Shown: in pieces, positions 26,028 through 35,448 of the stretch
Position numbering within the stretch: the stretch's first letter is position 1
Layout of the letters: the number at the start of each line of letters is the position of its first letter
Source of the DNA: Balneola sp. MJW-20
Lineage (GTDB): Bacteria > Bacteroidota > Rhodothermia > Balneolales > Balneolaceae
NCBI RefSeq assembly: GCF_040811775.1
Contig: NZ_JBFNXW010000004.1
Span: 53,154 to 117,153, forward strand
Reading direction: 5' to 3'
DNA: 64,000 bases
The notes under the pieces: model-generated
Database searches by the model: none
The model's input: the letters and a program-made list of their open reading frames with translations, nothing else
Told to the model about the DNA's origin: nothing
Program-made: the position numbers and the translations under genes

Positions 26028-27242
26028 ATGAAACGAACCGCTATCATCGGCGGGGGCGCTGCGGGTTTTTTTGCTGCGATCTCTGCCAAACATCATCATC
26101 CGGACGCTGAGGTCATCCTCTTTGAAAAATCTCCTTCTTTGCTCTCCAAAGTTAAGATCTCGGGAGGAGGGCGCTGTAATGTGACTCATAACTGCTTTAA
26201 GATCAGCGAACTGGTGAAATACTATCCCAGAGGTGAGAAGTCACTGAAGAAAGTATTCGGGTATTTCTCTCCGACCGATACTATTCAATGGTTCAGGGAA
26301 CGAGGAGTGGAGACCAAGACCGAGTCAGACGGGCGTATGTTTCCGGTAACTGATGATTCTCAGACTATCATAGATGCACTGACCCGCGAAGCCAATAAAC
26401 TTGGAGTAAAGATCAGAACACGGCAGCCGGTACAGAAAATTATTCCTCAATCCGGAAACGGATTTGAACTCAGCCTTAAAAAAGGACAGCAGGAATTCTT
26501 CGATAAAGTGATCGTGGCTACGGGAGGAAGCCCCAGATCATCGGGATTCAACTGGCTGAGAGAATTGGGTCATTCTATAGCTGAACCGGTTCCTTCACTC
26601 TTTACCTTCAATATGCCGGATGAAACCATAAAAGAACTAATGGGCGTAGTAGCTGATCCCGTAAGCCTGAAGATCATGGGAAGCAGACTTCGGAGTGAAG
26701 GTCCGCTGCTGATCACTCATTGGGGAATGAGCGGTCCGGCGGTCTTGAAGCTCTCAGCCTTTGGTGCCAGAGAACTGGCCGAAAAGAATTATGATTTCAA
26801 AGTTCTGGTTAACTGGACCGGCAATACCTCCGAGCAGGAGATCCGGCAGATTCTAAAAGAGGCAGAAGATCAGAACCCAAAGAAAAAAATCGCTAATGTG
26901 AATCCATTCGGATTGCCGGGCCGGCTGTGGGAATTCCTGGTTGAAAAACTGGATCTGCCGGAAGATATGATCTGGATGAATATGGGTAAGAAAAACATCA
27001 ACCGGCTCTTGCATCTGCTTACCAATGATGAGTATCAGGTGCGGGGTAAGACCACTTTTAAAGAAGAATTTGTGACTTGTGGAGGAGTGGAATTATCGGA
27101 AGTGGATTTTAAGACCATGGAAAGTCGCGTAGTTCCGGGACTCTATTTCGCCGGCGAGGTACTGGATGTGGATGGAGTAACCGGTGGGTTTAATTTTCAG
27201 GCAGCGTGGAGTACGGGGTATGTGGCAGGCAAGCTTGCTTAA
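26028..27242 (+). CDS. BaiN/HI0933-like FAD-dependent oxidoreductase
   Basis: 404 residues. The FAD-binding Rossmann motif GGGAAGFFAAI starts at residue 8. SGGGRCNVTH (about 46-55) and VDGVTGGFNFQAAWSTGYVAG at the C-terminus are signatures of the HI0933 family. Members are soluble flavoproteins; the named relative BaiN reduces bile-acid precursors in gut clostridia, but most members have no known substrate. The length is typical. It is transcribed alone from a short A/T-rich intergenic region. Confidence 0.9.
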   Translation: MKRTAIIGGGAAGFFAAISAKHHHPDAEVILFEKSPSLLSKVKISGGGRCNVTHNCFKISELVKYYPRGEKSLKKVFGYFSPTDTIQWFRERGVETKTESDGRMFPVTDDSQTIIDALTREANKLGVKIRTRQPVQKIIPQSGNGFELSLKKGQQEFFDKVIVATGGSPRSSGFNWLRELGHSIAEPVPSLFTFNMPDETIKELMGVVADPVSLKIMGSRLRSEGPLLITHWGMSGPAVLKLSAFGARELAEKNYDFKVLVNWTGNTSEQEIRQILKEAEDQNPKKKIANVNPFGLPGRLWEFLVEKLDLPEDMIWMNMGKKNINRLLHLLTNDEYQVRGKTTFKEEFVTCGGVELSEVDFKTMESRVVPGLYFAGEVLDVDGVTGGFNFQAAWSTGYVAGKLA

Positions 27243-27274
27243 ATCAAAACCTAGGAGCTGAAGAATTATGAATT

Positions 27275-27296
27275 TTCCGAAGGAATGCCTGTGGCA
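27275..27296 (-). repeat. 22-base double mini-hairpin repeat, copy 1
   Basis: On the minus strand this is TGCC-ACA-GGCA followed at once by TTCC-TTC-GGAA, two 11-base hairpins with 4-bp stems and 3-base loops. It has the same 22-base layout as 46626-46647 (TGCC-AAA-GGCA then TCCC-TCG-GGGA); the second stem differs at a position changed on both sides, so pairing is kept. It lies in the A/T-rich gap between the flavoprotein gene and lysA. Confidence 0.6.
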
Positions 27297-27402
27297 AAAG
27301 ATTAAAAATTAAAAATGGTGATGTTCCGCTTGATTGCTCTGCAATTTAAGCTCCACTTTTATTAATTAATTTTTCTGCCTTCTCCGGCGAATCCATGGCA
27401 GC

Positions 27403-28563
27403 TCAGCCCCTGATATCATCCGAATACAAAGAAGGAAAAGCAGTCCTGAGATTGTATCCTGAGCGCATGACCTCTCCGTAGGCTCCGGCGCTTCGGATCG
27501 CGATCAGGTCTCCGCGTTCTACTTTCGGGATCTCCACATCGGTACGGAAAGTATCTGAGCTTTCGCATACTGGTCCGACCACATCATAAGTAGCTTTTTC
27601 TTCTCCCGGCTCCAGGACATCAATACCGTGACTAGCCTGATAAAGGGCAGGCCGGATCAGCTCGGTCATTCCTGCATCAACAATAGCAAAGTTCTTTTCC
27701 CGGCCGGATTTAGTATATAGTACTTTGGTGATCAGACTGCCGCACTGGCCAACTACAGAGCGGCCCAGTTCAAAATGCAGCTCCTGATGATCTTTTAGTT
27801 GCAGGTGTTCTTCAAATAGCGCGAAGAAATGTTCAAAATCCGGTATGGGATTGCTGGTCGGTGCCTTATAATCTATCCCAAACCCACCGCCTACATTAAT
27901 GACCGGGAGATTAAATCCTTTATCCTCAATATAATTACTTAATTCGTTGGCCCGGTGACATAGCTCACGGAAGGGTTCCAGTTTTTGTATCTGTGATCCG
28001 ATATGAAAATGAATACCGACCAGCTCTATGTGATCGAACTTAGGTATCAGTTCCAGTACTTCATCCAGATCTTCCTGATTGATCCCGAACTTGTTTTCTT
28101 TAAGTCCTGTGGTAATATATCGGTGTGTGTCGGCATCCACATTAGGATTCAGACGAAGAGCAACCCGGGCTGTCTTTCCATGCTCTGCTGCTAATTCATT
28201 GATCACCGAGAGTTCCTGCTTCGATTCTACATTGAAGCAGTCAATTCCTTCCTTTAGCCCCAGTTCGATTTCCTGATCACTTTTACCCACACCGGCAAAT
28301 ACCACGTCTTTAGGATCAAAACCGCATTTAATGGCCTGTGCAACTTCCCCGCCGCTGACACAATCTGCTCCCAGTCCGTATTCCCGGATGACCTTCAGTA
28401 TCCTTTTCTGATGATTAGCTTTCAGAGCAAAATGTATGTGGTATCCTCTGGATAAACCGGTTTTCTGTATCTCTTCGAGGGTAGCTCTGAGCAGGTCCAG
28501 GTCATAATAGTAATAGGGTGTCTGGCGACTCTTCAGAGCGCTAACGACTTCTCTGGGAAACAT
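27403..28563 (-). CDS. lysA: Diaminopimelate decarboxylase
   Basis: 386 residues. It decarboxylates meso-diaminopimelate to L-lysine with PLP. The N-terminal TIM barrel starts with YYYYDLDLLRATL; the PLP lysine is in HFALKANHQ (about residue 49). The glycine-rich phosphate site is VNVGGGFGIDY, the decarboxylase signature is GPVCESSDTF, and GAYGEVMRSGYN closes the active site. The length is slightly short but complete. It follows the cation/proton antiporter gene by 9 bases, so the two share a transcript, although their functions are not obviously linked. Confidence 0.94.
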   Translation of the reverse strand: MFPREVVSALKSRQTPYYYYDLDLLRATLEEIQKTGLSRGYHIHFALKANHQKRILKVIREYGLGADCVSGGEVAQAIKCGFDPKDVVFAGVGKSDQEIELGLKEGIDCFNVESKQELSVINELAAEHGKTARVALRLNPNVDADTHRYITTGLKENKFGINQEDLDEVLELIPKFDHIELVGIHFHIGSQIQKLEPFRELCHRANELSNYIEDKGFNLPVINVGGGFGIDYKAPTSNPIPDFEHFFALFEEHLQLKDHQELHFELGRSVVGQCGSLITKVLYTKSGREKNFAIVDAGMTELIRPALYQASHGIDVLEPGEEKATYDVVGPVCESSDTFRTDVEIPKVERGDLIAIRSAGAYGEVMRSGYNLRTAFPSLYSDDIRG

Positions 28564-28572
28564 AGATTTAAT

Positions 28573-30426
28573 TTAGTCGGGAAGCTCAGGCTTTGGTTCA
28601 GTATCATTTACTGTTTGTGTCGGCCTTAATTCATCAAAATCACTGGTAACTAAAGCAACGATCGTATCTCCTGGCTGAGGGGATGGAGGATTGTCCACAG
28701 CAAATGGCTCCACATTCTCATTCTGAGAGATCAGGAATAACGGGAGTGAATCTTCCCGGTATAGATTACGGTAATCCTTAAAAGTAAATTCCGGAGTAAG
28801 CGGAGTGTTTTTAACCACTGCACCATTGTCGACCATGTCGTTGATCTTAGCGAAACTCATATCATTACTGAATAAGATCCTGCCGCTCAGGTGGTCGGTC
28901 AGTTCGGTTTCCCTTCCGTATGCAGAAGAAGAGGGAGCCAGCTGATAGACCTCGGAAGTCCCGAATAATTCGGAAAAGCGTATAGCAGATAGAGAGTTTA
29001 CCTCGTCGTTCGGGGTAAGTGCCAGCAAGCGACCAATGCCGTCAATATTGATCTCATCCATTGCATACTCTGAAAGGACGTTTCCGTAATAGGTATTAAG
29101 TCCCATTTTACGGGCCTTGGAAATATTCTCCCAGTTTGAATCGGCTACCAACACCTTATAACCCAGGTTGTTGAGTGCATCAGCCATCATGCGCGACCAG
29201 TTATGCGCTCCCAGTAAAAGCACTCCGCGGGGTTGAGGTTTGGCCACACCCAGCCATCGGGCGACCGGATTAGCAGTCAGACCATATATGGTAACCGTAG
29301 CGATGATCACAAAGAAGGTCAGCGGTACCAGCTGCTCAGCAGCTGCATAGCCTTCCTGTTCAAGCCTCAGTGCAAAGATCGCAGAAATAGCTGCAGCTAC
29401 GATCCCTCTTGGTGCCATCCAGGCCAGAAAAGTTCTTTCCTTGAAATTGATATTAGACCCGATGGAGGAAATATAGATTGAGAGTGGTCGCACCACAAAG
29501 AATAAGGCACCCAGGAATGCAGCAGTACCCCAGTTAAAGTAACCCAGATGCTCAACTTTCAGGCGGGATGCAAGTAATATAAAGAGTGTGGAGATCAGCA
29601 GGACCTGCAGGTTTTCCTTAAACTCAATGATATGCTTGATCCGTACATTTTTTTGATTGGCAAGCAGAACACCCATGGCCGTAACTGCAAGAAGACCCGA
29701 TTCGTGCTGAATCGTATTAGAAATAGCAAAGACCCCGATCACCACCATCAGGGTAAATGGGTTTTGTAGAAAATCCGGGATCCAGTGCTTTTTGAGCATA
29801 AAGTAGAGAATAGCTGCACCGATCATACCGAAAAGGGTTCCGTATGCTATGGTTGCAACAATGATTAGCCCGGCCTTTCCGGAAATATTGGCAAAGCCAC
29901 CGGCCAGAATGATCTCAAATACAAAGACCGCCATCATCGCACCGATAGGGTCATTTACGATCCCTTCCCATTTCAGAACGGACCCGGCCCTTTCGGTCGG
30001 TCTTACCTGCCGCAGCAGAGGGATGATCACTGTGGGTCCGGTTACGATCAAAACCGCACCGAACAAAATGGAGAGTTCAAGTCCCAGGTCCAGGAATAAC
30101 CAGGCAAAGTATGCAGCCAGTGTCCAGGTGATCAATATACCAATGGTAATAAGTTTGATGACCACTCCGCCGATCTGTCGGAATTCGGACATACGCAGGC
30201 TTAAACCGCCCTCAAACAGGATGATAGCTACTGAAATAGATACGAATGGTGTAAGTATATCACCCATTAGTTTATCCGGATCGAGCAGTCCGGTAACGGG
30301 ACCTGCTACAATACCAAATCCAAGCAGCATCAGAATAGCGGGTAATTTGAATTTCCAGGCGATCCACTGTGCGGAGATCCCCAGTGCAATCACACTTGCA
30401 AGCCCTATCAGAATGTATTCACTCAT
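28573..30426 (-). CDS. Cation:proton antiporter with C-terminal RCK domain
   Basis: 617 residues. About twelve membrane helices (1-395) form a CPA1 NhaP-type antiporter: the core includes LILFEGGLSLRMSEF, VTGPTVIIPLL and WEGIVNDPIGAMMA, with Asp in NDP expected in the ion site. From about 400 a TrkA-N-like Rossmann domain starts (RGVLLLGAHNWSRMMADALNN), where the usual GxGxxG is degenerate, followed by a TrkA-C-like domain. It exchanges Na+ or K+ for protons at the inner membrane, gated by a ligand on the RCK part. It is co-transcribed with lysA. Confidence 0.9.
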   Translation of the reverse strand: MSEYILIGLASVIALGISAQWIAWKFKLPAILMLLGFGIVAGPVTGLLDPDKLMGDILTPFVSISVAIILFEGGLSLRMSEFRQIGGVVIKLITIGILITWTLAAYFAWLFLDLGLELSILFGAVLIVTGPTVIIPLLRQVRPTERAGSVLKWEGIVNDPIGAMMAVFVFEIILAGGFANISGKAGLIIVATIAYGTLFGMIGAAILYFMLKKHWIPDFLQNPFTLMVVIGVFAISNTIQHESGLLAVTAMGVLLANQKNVRIKHIIEFKENLQVLLISTLFILLASRLKVEHLGYFNWGTAAFLGALFFVVRPLSIYISSIGSNINFKERTFLAWMAPRGIVAAAISAIFALRLEQEGYAAAEQLVPLTFFVIIATVTIYGLTANPVARWLGVAKPQPRGVLLLGAHNWSRMMADALNNLGYKVLVADSNWENISKARKMGLNTYYGNVLSEYAMDEINIDGIGRLLALTPNDEVNSLSAIRFSELFGTSEVYQLAPSSSAYGRETELTDHLSGRILFSNDMSFAKINDMVDNGAVVKNTPLTPEFTFKDYRNLYREDSLPLFLISQNENVEPFAVDNPPSPQPGDTIVALVTSDFDELRPTQTVNDTEPKPELPD

Positions 30427-30523
30427 ATGGTCCCTTGGTCCCTTATTGTTACACTGTAATTATCCCTAAAAAAAGGGGTTTCTCAAAGCTTCTTTTTATT
30501 AACCCGGCTGATAATGCTATCGT

Positions 30524-31792
30524 TTAGGCTAATTTCTTTAATTTGTTAATGATATCGGTAAGGGAAAGCATTTCTTCTTCACTTTCCTTCATATTGCGAA
30601 GGGTGAATTTCCCTTCTTCCAGTTCATTGGAACCAACGATGACAGTATATGAAGCATTCTCACGGTCGGCATCTTTCATCTGGGCTTTCATGGATCTGCC
30701 CATATAGTCCATGGTTGCAGAGAGTCCTTCATTTCTGACGGCTGAAAGCTGCTTTAAGGCCCATTTTCTGGCATCTTCTCCCAGCGTAATGAAGTAAACA
30801 TCCACTTTCTTTGGCTCGGCAAGATGGATATCCAGCTCTTCACAGGCGATCATAAGTCTTTCCATACCAGCTGCGAATCCTACAGCGGGGGTAGAGGGTC
30901 CTCCGATATCTTCCACCAGCAGGTCATAGCGGCCGCCGCCTGCAAGTGCATCCTGAGATCCCAGGTCGGGACTCTTCAGCTCAAATGCCGTACGGGTATA
31001 ATAATCCATGCCACGTACGAGATGCGGATCGATTGTGTATTGAATGCCAAGAGTATCAAGCATAGCTTTAACCTTCTCAAAGTGAGCCTCGGTCTCTTCA
31101 TTAAGATAATCCAGGATCACGGGTGCATCTTTGATGATGTCCTGATCTTCCGGTTCCTTGGAATCGAGAATACGCATCGGATTTTTTTCAAAACGATTTT
31201 TTGAGAGGTCGCTTAACCGATCATAGTGTGGCTGCAGGTAATCGGTGAGAGCTTTCTTATAGTTTTCCCTGCTTTCAGGATCTCCGACTGAATTTAACAG
31301 CAGTTCGAAGTTCTGTATCCCGATTCGCTTATAGATCCGGATCATAAAGGCAATGCATTCTACATCCGCAACCGCATCATCACTGCCGAAGACCTCTACT
31401 CCGAACTGATGAAACTGTCGTTGCCGCCCTTTTTGAGGCTTTTCGGCTCTGAACATAGGTCCGATGTAGTATAGCTTCTGGGAGCCACCACGTTGTTCCA
31501 TATGGTGCTCTACAAAAGCACGTACCACCGGGGCAGTCAGCTCCGGACGAAGTACATAATGACTATCTCCTTTTTCAAAAGCGAAGATCTCTTTCGAGAC
31601 AATATCAGTGAGTTGTCCGACCCCACGTACAATGAGTTCAGTCTGCTCCATAATAGGAGTCCGGATCTCTTCAAAGTTAAATCGGCGTGCCTCTTCATGG
31701 ATGATTTGCTCTAATGCCCTCCATTTAGGGGATTCATCCGGAAGAATGTCCACCATACCAAGGTGGGTCGTGTACTTGGGTTTAGCCATCAC
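30524..31792 (-). CDS. hisS: Histidyl-tRNA synthetase
   Basis: 422 residues. It charges tRNA-His. Class II motif 1 lies near IRTPIMEQTELIVRGVGQ, motif 2 around YIGPMFRAEKPQKGRQRQFHQFGVE, the His-specific motif LVRGMDYYTRTAFE, and motif 3 around ALAGGGRYDLLVEDIGG and GFAAGMERL. The C-terminal ~90 residues are the anticodon-binding domain. ATG at 31792 and the next codon are both Met; either is possible. It follows the flippase gene of the glycan operon on the same strand with 96 bases between. Confidence 0.96.
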   Translation of the reverse strand: MMAKPKYTTHLGMVDILPDESPKWRALEQIIHEEARRFNFEEIRTPIMEQTELIVRGVGQLTDIVSKEIFAFEKGDSHYVLRPELTAPVVRAFVEHHMEQRGGSQKLYYIGPMFRAEKPQKGRQRQFHQFGVEVFGSDDAVADVECIAFMIRIYKRIGIQNFELLLNSVGDPESRENYKKALTDYLQPHYDRLSDLSKNRFEKNPMRILDSKEPEDQDIIKDAPVILDYLNEETEAHFEKVKAMLDTLGIQYTIDPHLVRGMDYYTRTAFELKSPDLGSQDALAGGGRYDLLVEDIGGPSTPAVGFAAGMERLMIACEELDIHLAEPKKVDVYFITLGEDARKWALKQLSAVRNEGLSATMDYMGRSMKAQMKDADRENASYTVIVGSNELEEGKFTLRNMKESEEEMLSLTDIINKLKKLA

Positions 31793-31888
31793 ATATCTTA
31801 GTTGAGAATGTTATTAGGCAACAAAGATAAGGACCGGAAGGGAGAGTTTCTTAAAGGACTTTCTATCCGGGAGATAGAGGAAAAGCAT

Positions 31889-33364
31889 TTAGAAAAACCG
31901 TTTCCGGATATTCTGCCATATGATATTGACTTCCCCGGAGACGTTCAGGCTTATAACCAAAGGTATATAGATAGCGGATATGGTAAAGGATCGGATCATG
32001 ATATCAATATAGATCCCGCCGATCGTGCTGATTTGCATGGAAAGGAATAAAATTGCGGCTGAGAGGATGAAAAGGATCAGCAGTTGGGGCGAAAGTGGTT
32101 GTATGCGATAGCGGTACCAAACATAGATTCCCTTGACCAGGTTGTAGATCAGTAATGAGATCGCCGTTGCAATGGCTGCTCCGGTTATTCCATATTCCGG
32201 GATAAGTAAAAAATTCAGAAAGACAGAAAAAACGATGAGTACAGAGGTTGCCATAAGATTAAACTTATAGAATGGAGAATTCATAATGATATTTCCATTC
32301 ACGCCTCCGGCCATGTCGATCAGTTTGGAGGCTCCGATGATAATGACCACCCATTTGGCACCGGCATAAGCCTCAGGTAGAATTGCAATGAGGTTGTCAA
32401 TATTGGCCCAAACCCCTATGTAGATCAGGCAACCGGCAACCAGCTGGTTGAGGGAAGAGCCTTTATAGATCTTCTCTACCTCATAAATATTATCTTCGCT
32501 GATATGTTTCGAGATCAGTGAGGGAGCGATCTTACCGATCGATTTCTGAGGCACCACGATCACTGATCCGATATAAAAAGCAATGGTGTAGACTGCTGTA
32601 TCCGTAAGACCGGAAAGCGAACCCAGCATCAGAATATCGATATTGCTGACGATCAGATGAGATACTCCTCCCAGAAGTACAAAAAACCCGTAATTACTAA
32701 TCCTTCGGATCAGTTTACTGTTGAGGAATTCCAGGTTCGGTTTCAGGTACAGATCACCGCTTCGGAATAAATACAGAACCAGCAGAACTGGTTGTAAGAG
32801 ATAGCTTGCGGCGAATCCGGCCATGAAGATCTGGAAATCAATGATCCCGAAATTCATTAGCACTAACAATACGATCGCGGCAAAACGAAGCATTATTTCA
32901 TTGACTATGGATCCGGGTACAGAATCATAGTTAGCCCGGATATAACTATTGATCACATCAAAATAGAGGATGCCGATAACCAGCGGGATGAGGTAAAGGT
33001 AGAATTCCCCGAAAAGAGGGGAGTCGGAAGTGTATTTTCGGATCAGCCAGTCATCAAATGAGAATAAAAAAGCGAGAAAAAGCAGAAAACCTGCAAGAGG
33101 GATCACCAGCAGCAAAAAAAGAAAGCCATTGTGCTTACGCTCTTTATTCTCAAATTCCGGAAAGAACTTGATGGCGATATTCTTTACTCCCAGGTGGGTA
33201 AATTCCGTGCAGATAAATGCAACGGAGAGTAGTATTCGGGTCAGGCCGTATTGATCCGTGGTCAGGATATTAGGATATAAATACAGTGTGGAGATAAAGC
33301 CAAGCAGAATACCCAGATAAGTAATTACAGAGTTTTGTATGCTTTGTTGCTTTATGATGCCCAT
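31889..33364 (-). CDS. Polysaccharide flippase (Wzx/MATE-like)
   Basis: 491 residues from ATG at 33364; a TTG 12 bases upstream is also in frame. About fourteen hydrophobic helices with the N-terminal pattern GIIKQQSIQNSVITYLGILLGFISTLYLYPNIL typical of the polysaccharide-export flippases of the MOP superfamily. It would flip a lipid-linked oligosaccharide across the inner membrane. It is the last gene of a glycan operon with a pyruvyl transferase, two glycosyltransferases, WecB and YfhO. No Wzy polymerase or ligase is seen nearby; some of that capacity may lie elsewhere. Confidence 0.88.
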   Translation of the reverse strand: MGIIKQQSIQNSVITYLGILLGFISTLYLYPNILTTDQYGLTRILLSVAFICTEFTHLGVKNIAIKFFPEFENKERKHNGFLFLLLVIPLAGFLLFLAFLFSFDDWLIRKYTSDSPLFGEFYLYLIPLVIGILYFDVINSYIRANYDSVPGSIVNEIMLRFAAIVLLVLMNFGIIDFQIFMAGFAASYLLQPVLLVLYLFRSGDLYLKPNLEFLNSKLIRRISNYGFFVLLGGVSHLIVSNIDILMLGSLSGLTDTAVYTIAFYIGSVIVVPQKSIGKIAPSLISKHISEDNIYEVEKIYKGSSLNQLVAGCLIYIGVWANIDNLIAILPEAYAGAKWVVIIIGASKLIDMAGGVNGNIIMNSPFYKFNLMATSVLIVFSVFLNFLLIPEYGITGAAIATAISLLIYNLVKGIYVWYRYRIQPLSPQLLILFILSAAILFLSMQISTIGGIYIDIMIRSFTISAIYIPLVISLNVSGEVNIIWQNIRKRFF

Positions 33365-33389
33365 TTCGCAGATCAAATATCCTTACTGA

Positions 33390-34340
33390 TTATCTGATAA
33401 AGTCCTCTACTCTTGTTTTAATATCCTCGACAAACTGGTGGTGTTTATTTGGGTTGGAAAATTTATCCAGTTCTATCTCAGGAAGATTCATAATATCAGT
33501 ATGATAAAAAAACCTGTTCAATCCAATCAAGCGGCTGAATTGATTTATGTGTTCGAGGCCATCCTCGATAAAGATAACAGGGGTACCCAGGGCTACACAT
33601 GGTAAAGCTGTATGAATTCTTGATGTGATTACAAGCTTAGCTGAAGCAAGCTCTTTTAAAAAATCTTTTGCAATCTCCAATCTTTCTGATTCCGATTTAT
33701 TTCTTAAGTCGAGTATCTGGTCTATGGTTCTTACAGGCTCACCAAGCTTCTTTAGAAATCTTTGAAAGACCCGGGTACTCATGATATGACGGATCTTTTG
33801 TGAAGGATACTTAAGTATTGCGGTGAGATTATGTTTAAACAATCTGGACGCCGGCTTTAATTTCCAATTTTGTTGCATAACAATACGATCCAAAACACCA
33901 CAAACTAATATGTCTTTTCGAGGTGTATCCTCTGAAATCAGGTCTTTTCTTTGTATGGTCAAAGTATTGCATCCTGAAAAGTAGGCTTCTATCCCACGTT
34001 CATGAAGAATTGAAAGGGTATAATAATCCCTGCAACCAATGGGTTCGTGTTCCTTCAGGTAAGAAATCCCTTCTTCAGTGAGCATCTCCATTTCTGCAGT
34101 AGGATTTATATGAAAAGAGATAAAAAGAGGTTTCAGTTTGGGAGAGGGGGGCCAATGATCAGGATGAGTCATGAACCAGCCATTCAAGATTATTTTAGCT
34201 TCCTCACCATCGTATTCATCCAGTTTCTCCCTATCTACCAGCAAATCATAATTACCGATCAGATTAAGAGTGGCGATACTTTGAACATAATCCCCAATAT
34301 TATCTGTATGTGCGTCGTAAGACAATAAGGCTTTTTTCAT
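33390..34340 (-). CDS. Polysaccharide pyruvyl transferase family protein
   Basis: 316 residues, soluble. YDAHTDNIGDYVQSIA near the N-terminus and SRIHTALPCVALGTPVIFIEDG near the C-terminus are family signatures. Members transfer a ketal pyruvate from PEP to sugars in exopolysaccharides and secondary cell-wall polymers, adding negative charge, though many relatives are poorly characterised. Placed between a glycosyltransferase and the flippase with gaps of 13 and 25 bases, it most likely modifies the repeat unit made by this operon. Confidence 0.85.
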   Translation of the reverse strand: MKKALLSYDAHTDNIGDYVQSIATLNLIGNYDLLVDREKLDEYDGEEAKIILNGWFMTHPDHWPPSPKLKPLFISFHINPTAEMEMLTEEGISYLKEHEPIGCRDYYTLSILHERGIEAYFSGCNTLTIQRKDLISEDTPRKDILVCGVLDRIVMQQNWKLKPASRLFKHNLTAILKYPSQKIRHIMSTRVFQRFLKKLGEPVRTIDQILDLRNKSESERLEIAKDFLKELASAKLVITSRIHTALPCVALGTPVIFIEDGLEHINQFSRLIGLNRFFYHTDIMNLPEIELDKFSNPNKHHQFVEDIKTRVEDFIR

Positions 34341-34353
34341 TTGCCTGGTTGAT

Positions 34354-35439
34354 TTATAAATTATTTAAAATACTGGTAAGAGTATTTTCCCGTTTCTTCA
34401 AAGAATATTCATCAATAATACGATCCCTCACTTTTTTCCTGCTATCTACTGATTGCTGCTGATGTGCTTTTTTTATCAGTGATGCAATCAGAGCAGTATC
34501 CGGCTTTTCGGCAATAAATCCGGTATTGCTGATCGCTTTAGGGATACCGTATACGGGGGATCCTACCGGGATACAACCGCTTAGCATGGCTTCACAGAGT
34601 ACATTGGGCAATCCTTCTGATCTGGAAAGTTGAGCATACACTGAAGCTTGGCGGTAGAATTCAGACAGTTCATCTCTCTTGACCGGCGGATACATGAAAA
34701 TATTTTGCGGAAGGTGATAAGCTTTTCCCAGCGTGCCCTGCATTTCTTCTGGAACCCCTATGATCCTGAAAGTGAATTCCGGTAAAGATCTTGCACACTC
34801 TATGTAAAGGTCGATCCCTTTGATCTTTGCTGTTCGAATAGTATCGATGAAAGCCACGGTTAAAACTTCAGCTTTTCTTTCAGCGGGTCCGGCAGGCCAT
34901 GCTGAAGGATTGTAGCCGGTGGGTAATTCAGTCCACTCAGTATCAAGATCCGGAATATGATGCAGGATGCCGTTGGGATAAGCCTCTCCCCAGTACTCTG
35001 CGGCGGGCTCAGCCCTGATCAGGGTTTGATCGACTGGAAGGAGCAACCTTGCATGCCTGAGTACATAGATCCCGAATCTTTTCTGCCAGGTATCCCGGAA
35101 GATCCCGTAACCAAGTTCTTTATTATTGACCGCATCATATCCGCCATTAACCACTAAAAGCGGTTTGTTAAAAAAAGAGCTGAATACAGCGGGCAGGAAT
35201 GAGTGGAAGTCGGAAAACCAGGCAAAAAGAAAGTCACCCGACCGGATATTGATGAGGAGCCATAGAAACTGTCTTATAAACTGCAGCAGATATTGAAATG
35301 CGGTAATTATTTTCGGACCGGATCTTTGGGTACTAAAATAGAATTCACGTACCCGGAATGAATTGCTAAGTATCCTGAGATCCTCTTCTACAAAAGAAGA
35401 TCTGCCCTGGTGAAAGAATAAAATGGTTTTTCTTTCCAC
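34354..35439 (-). CDS. Glycosyltransferase, GT4-like
   Basis: 361 residues. N-terminal domain with hydrophobic helix (LQFIRQFLWLLINI) and SFFNKPLLVVNGGYDA; C-terminal GT-B domain with SRSEGLPNVLCEAMLSGCIPVGSPVYGIP, the E-x7-E nucleotide-sugar site of GT4. It adds a sugar to the growing lipid-linked chain on the cytoplasmic face. Donor and acceptor are unknown. The gene lies 9 bases after wecB and 13 before the pyruvyl transferase. Confidence 0.88.
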   Translation of the reverse strand: MERKTILFFHQGRSSFVEEDLRILSNSFRVREFYFSTQRSGPKIITAFQYLLQFIRQFLWLLINIRSGDFLFAWFSDFHSFLPAVFSSFFNKPLLVVNGGYDAVNNKELGYGIFRDTWQKRFGIYVLRHARLLLPVDQTLIRAEPAAEYWGEAYPNGILHHIPDLDTEWTELPTGYNPSAWPAGPAERKAEVLTVAFIDTIRTAKIKGIDLYIECARSLPEFTFRIIGVPEEMQGTLGKAYHLPQNIFMYPPVKRDELSEFYRQASVYAQLSRSEGLPNVLCEAMLSGCIPVGSPVYGIPKAISNTGFIAEKPDTALIASLIKKAHQQQSVDSRKKVRDRIIDEYSLKKRENTLTSILNNL

Positions 35440-35448
35440 AGCTCCGGA

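Noticed and set aside
31802..32050. 82-codon plus-strand open frame between hisS and the flippase
   Set aside because: Two thirds lie antisense to the end of the flippase gene; no homology is recognisable, and it is very charged and low in complexity.
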